Of a DNA stretch of 64,000 bases, positions 62,628 to 64,000 are shown piece by piece. This DNA comes from Neptunitalea chrysea (GTDB taxonomy: Bacteria; Bacteroidota; Bacteroidia; Flavobacteriales; Flavobacteriaceae), in the NCBI RefSeq assembly GCF_027924145.1, contig NZ_BRVP01000014.1:55208-119207 (forward strand), given 5' to 3'. Position numbers and translations under genes: made by a program. The first letter of the stretch is position 1; the number at the start of each line of letters is the position of its first letter. Below the pieces are notes generated by a model. That model was not told the DNA's origin. It ran no database searches and worked only from the letters and a program-made list of their open reading frames with translations.

Positions 62628-63359
62628 TTAAGGTCTACCATTATCAATAAGCTTTCCATATATTTCATCTGATTCTTGCTGATTACATACCTTATACGTA
62701 TCAAAAGGAATGGTAATATCTTCATTAACTTTAGTAAGCGTATCTAATTTTAAATTAAATTTTAAACCTCCTTTCGTTTGCTGATCCCCCGTTAGATCCA
62801 TAATTAAACCAGGAAGCCCGGCATACACACCCGGTCCAAATTTGGTTGGTACATCTTTACAAAACCAAGCGGTTAAGTGTAAATTACGTTTTTCTTTTAA
62901 AATAGCAGTAGCCTTATATACCTTATATTTACCATGCATTTTACTTTCGGTAATAATGTTCCAATTAATGCCTTCTAAAGGAAGGGCTAACAAATGAGTT
63001 GCTGAACCTGCCTCTCGTAATTGATAACTTTTCCCCTTATCCAAATCTGAATAAATAGTTCCGCTTAAATGAAAAAAAACTAAAAAGCCACTCACCAGTT
63101 TTGCCTTCATTTCATGAACATTCAATTTGTCATTTAGCTGAAAAAGTGCGTTGGCTGTGTCAAAAGTCAAGGAAAATTGAGCTCCATTAGAGGATTTATA
63201 GATGGCGTTTATATATCGGTTATCAGATCCTTCTTTCATAAAATGCTCCATCCTTTCTTTGTCTACTTGCATGGTGTAAACTGCCTTGTATTTTTGCTGG
63301 GCAAAACTTACACTTAGCCCAAATAACACCATCATGTAGGATATAATTATTCTTTTCAT
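62628..63359 (-). CDS. GLPGLI family protein, intact copy
   Basis: A 243-residue exported protein with a signal peptide (IIISYMMVLFGLSVSFAQ) and the family motif YAGLPGLIMDLTGDQ near residue 180. KAVYTMQVDKERMEHF opens the mature part. GLPGLI proteins are periplasmic or surface proteins of unknown function, typical of Bacteroidetes. Its middle DNA is nearly identical to the copy at 59092, with about a dozen differences over about 330 bases by eye. It is followed immediately by the TonB-receptor-like gene. Confidence 0.9.
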   Translation of the reverse strand: MKRIIISYMMVLFGLSVSFAQQKYKAVYTMQVDKERMEHFMKEGSDNRYINAIYKSSNGAQFSLTFDTANALFQLNDKLNVHEMKAKLVSGFLVFFHLSGTIYSDLDKGKSYQLREAGSATHLLALPLEGINWNIITESKMHGKYKVYKATAILKEKRNLHLTAWFCKDVPTKFGPGVYAGLPGLIMDLTGDQQTKGGLKFNLKLDTLTKVNEDITIPFDTYKVCNQQESDEIYGKLIDNGRP

Positions 63360-63374
63360 ATTACTAGTTTTTAA

Positions 63375-63398
63375 TGCTCTGGGAAATTTCCCAGAGCA
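63375..63398. repeat. perfect 24-base palindrome upstream of the GLPGLI gene
   Basis: TGCTCTGGGAAA meets TTTCCCAGAGCA without a spacer, about 16 bases before the start codon at 63359 on the minus strand. It lacks a T-tract in that direction, so an operator is as likely as a terminator. Confidence 0.55.
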
Positions 63399-63420
63399 TA
63401 TTTTATTAAACTTCGTTGAC

Positions 63421-63654
63421 TTAATAAGCTATCTCATCAACCGCGAACATACACATGCCATAAGCAATATCGGTATGAATATAATATTCATAACTGGTAC
63501 AACCTGAAGGGGATTCATCGCAAATCTCATCTGCTTTTTCCCATGCTTCGGTAGCACATTCTATACTACCTTTTTTTCGATCCATTTGTTCTTGAGGTTT
63601 AACTGTAAAAGCAAAGGCAGTGAAAACTCCTAACATAAATACTATTTTTTTCAT
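63421..63654 (-). CDS. small exported cysteine-containing protein
   Basis: A 77-residue protein with a signal peptide (IVFMLGVFTAFAFTVKPQ) and a mature part of about 57 residues with four cysteines (IECATEAW, DEICDESPSGC, YGMCMFAV), suggesting disulfides. There is no family I recognise. It lies between the broken IS982 transposase and the GLPGLI gene, and its start (63654) is close to a putative IS end near 63680, so its native promoter may have been replaced. Confidence 0.6.
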   Translation of the reverse strand: MKKIVFMLGVFTAFAFTVKPQEQMDRKKGSIECATEAWEKADEICDESPSGCTSYEYYIHTDIAYGMCMFAVDEIAY

Positions 63655-63679
63655 AAGTAATAAATTAATTGTTAATACT

Positions 63680-63697
63680 ACCCGTTGTGCATTTAAG
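63680..63697. repeat. candidate IS982 terminal inverted repeat end
   Basis: ACCCGTTGTGCATTTAAG overlaps the transposase stop and begins with ACC, as IS982 ends do. The matching far end lies outside the window, so this is tentative. Confidence 0.35.
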
Positions 63698-64000
63698 CAA
63701 TATTGATTTTTAGATTATTGATATTTCTGTTGAATTCAAATATGTTTATATATTGAATGACTGTCATTGCTGTAATCTTGGATAAGATTCTATTTTTGAA
63801 CCCCTCAAAAGATTTAGCATAATTCCTTCGAATCATAAATTGGTCACAGAGCTGAGAAAATAATGTTTCAATACGTTTTCTGGATTTCTTGAAAACGTAC
63901 GGCTGTTCTCTATAGTTATGCTGGTTTGTTCTCATAGGAGTTTCAAGCCTAATATTATGATATTCAAATAGATTTAATTGGTATTCTGCCTACAAATACT
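63693..64000 (-). pseudogene. IS982-family transposase, C-terminal part with an internal stop
   Basis: The minus-strand frame encodes LETPMRTNQ, then PYVFKKSRKRIETLFSQLC and FMIRRNYAKSFEGFKNRI, which are classic IS982 transposase C-terminal sequences. Reading further toward the window edge, AEYQLNLFEYHNIR continues the protein, but a TAG at 63992-63990 interrupts it. The rest lies beyond the window. The stop implies an inactive copy. IS982 enzymes are about 290-300 residues with a DDE domain; this fragment covers about 100. Confidence 0.85.

Noticed and set aside
1..64000. CRISPR arrays, rRNA and tRNA genes
   Set aside because: No regularly spaced direct repeats, no rRNA-like conserved blocks, and no gap with a convincing tRNA cloverleaf were found by reading; the gaps are short and AT-rich.

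Overview
The window reads as chromosomal DNA of a Bacteroidetes bacterium, most likely a Flavobacteriaceae member. The evidence is strongly AT-rich sequence, TAnnTTTG-type -7 promoter boxes, a type IX secretion C-terminal sorting domain on an M36 protease, GLPGLI-family proteins beside a SusC/TonB-type outer-membrane protein, a DUF3109 protein, a DUF4199 protein, and an oversized Bacteroidetes-type signal peptidase I. Genes are tightly packed on both strands. I see no rRNA, tRNA or CRISPR array, and no gene-free stretch longer than about 300 bases.

Layout. 1-4.8 kb: 3' end of an AddB-like nuclease, an alpha/beta hydrolase, a lipoprotein, DUF3109, MarC and a small FAD oxidoreductase. 5-10.6 kb: S41 protease, dCMP deaminase, HupE-like protein, TerB/DnaJ protein, bacilliredoxin, acyltransferase and HD hydrolase. 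10.7-14.5 kb: a NarL-type two-component pair followed by two paralogous membrane proteins and an unreported C-terminal remnant of a third. 14.5-18.1 kb: PA0069-type radical SAM protein, enoyl-CoA hydratase and a HAMP histidine kinase. 18.2-36.7 kb: a heme biosynthesis region. hemJ-hemH lie on the minus strand. hemA-hemC-[TrkH-TrkA]-hemD-hemE and then hemF and hemB lie on the plus strand, so potassium uptake genes sit inside the heme operon. A divergent AraC regulator faces hemA. Together these cover every step from glutamyl-tRNA to protoheme except hemL. 36.8-42 kb: mixed housekeeping genes (DinB, CNNM/CBS, MGMT, serine hydrolase, 3'-5' exonuclease).

42.1-48.1 kb is an iron/siderophore module. 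It holds DUF4199, a membrane-anchored LuxR-type regulator, a TonB-dependent siderophore receptor, and one reading frame joining a PepSY-type membrane reductase to a periplasmic esterase. The junction is an A9 homopolymer flanked by stops in both other frames. 48.2-56.6 kb: lepB, a double-ATPase peptide ABC protein, mqo, a 3-oxoacid CoA-transferase pair, a beta-barrel protein and dusB. 56.7-59 kb: an Lgt-like membrane protein lacking the catalytic histidine, overlapping a radical SAM protein that resembles the archaeal MJ0619/Tes family, then a 60-residue membrane protein. I consider this the best candidate for an undescribed (lipid-modifying) system. 59-64 kb: a recently duplicated GLPGLI pair flanking a TonB-receptor-like protein, one copy carrying a signal-peptide frameshift, then a small secreted protein and a broken IS982 transposase at the window edge.
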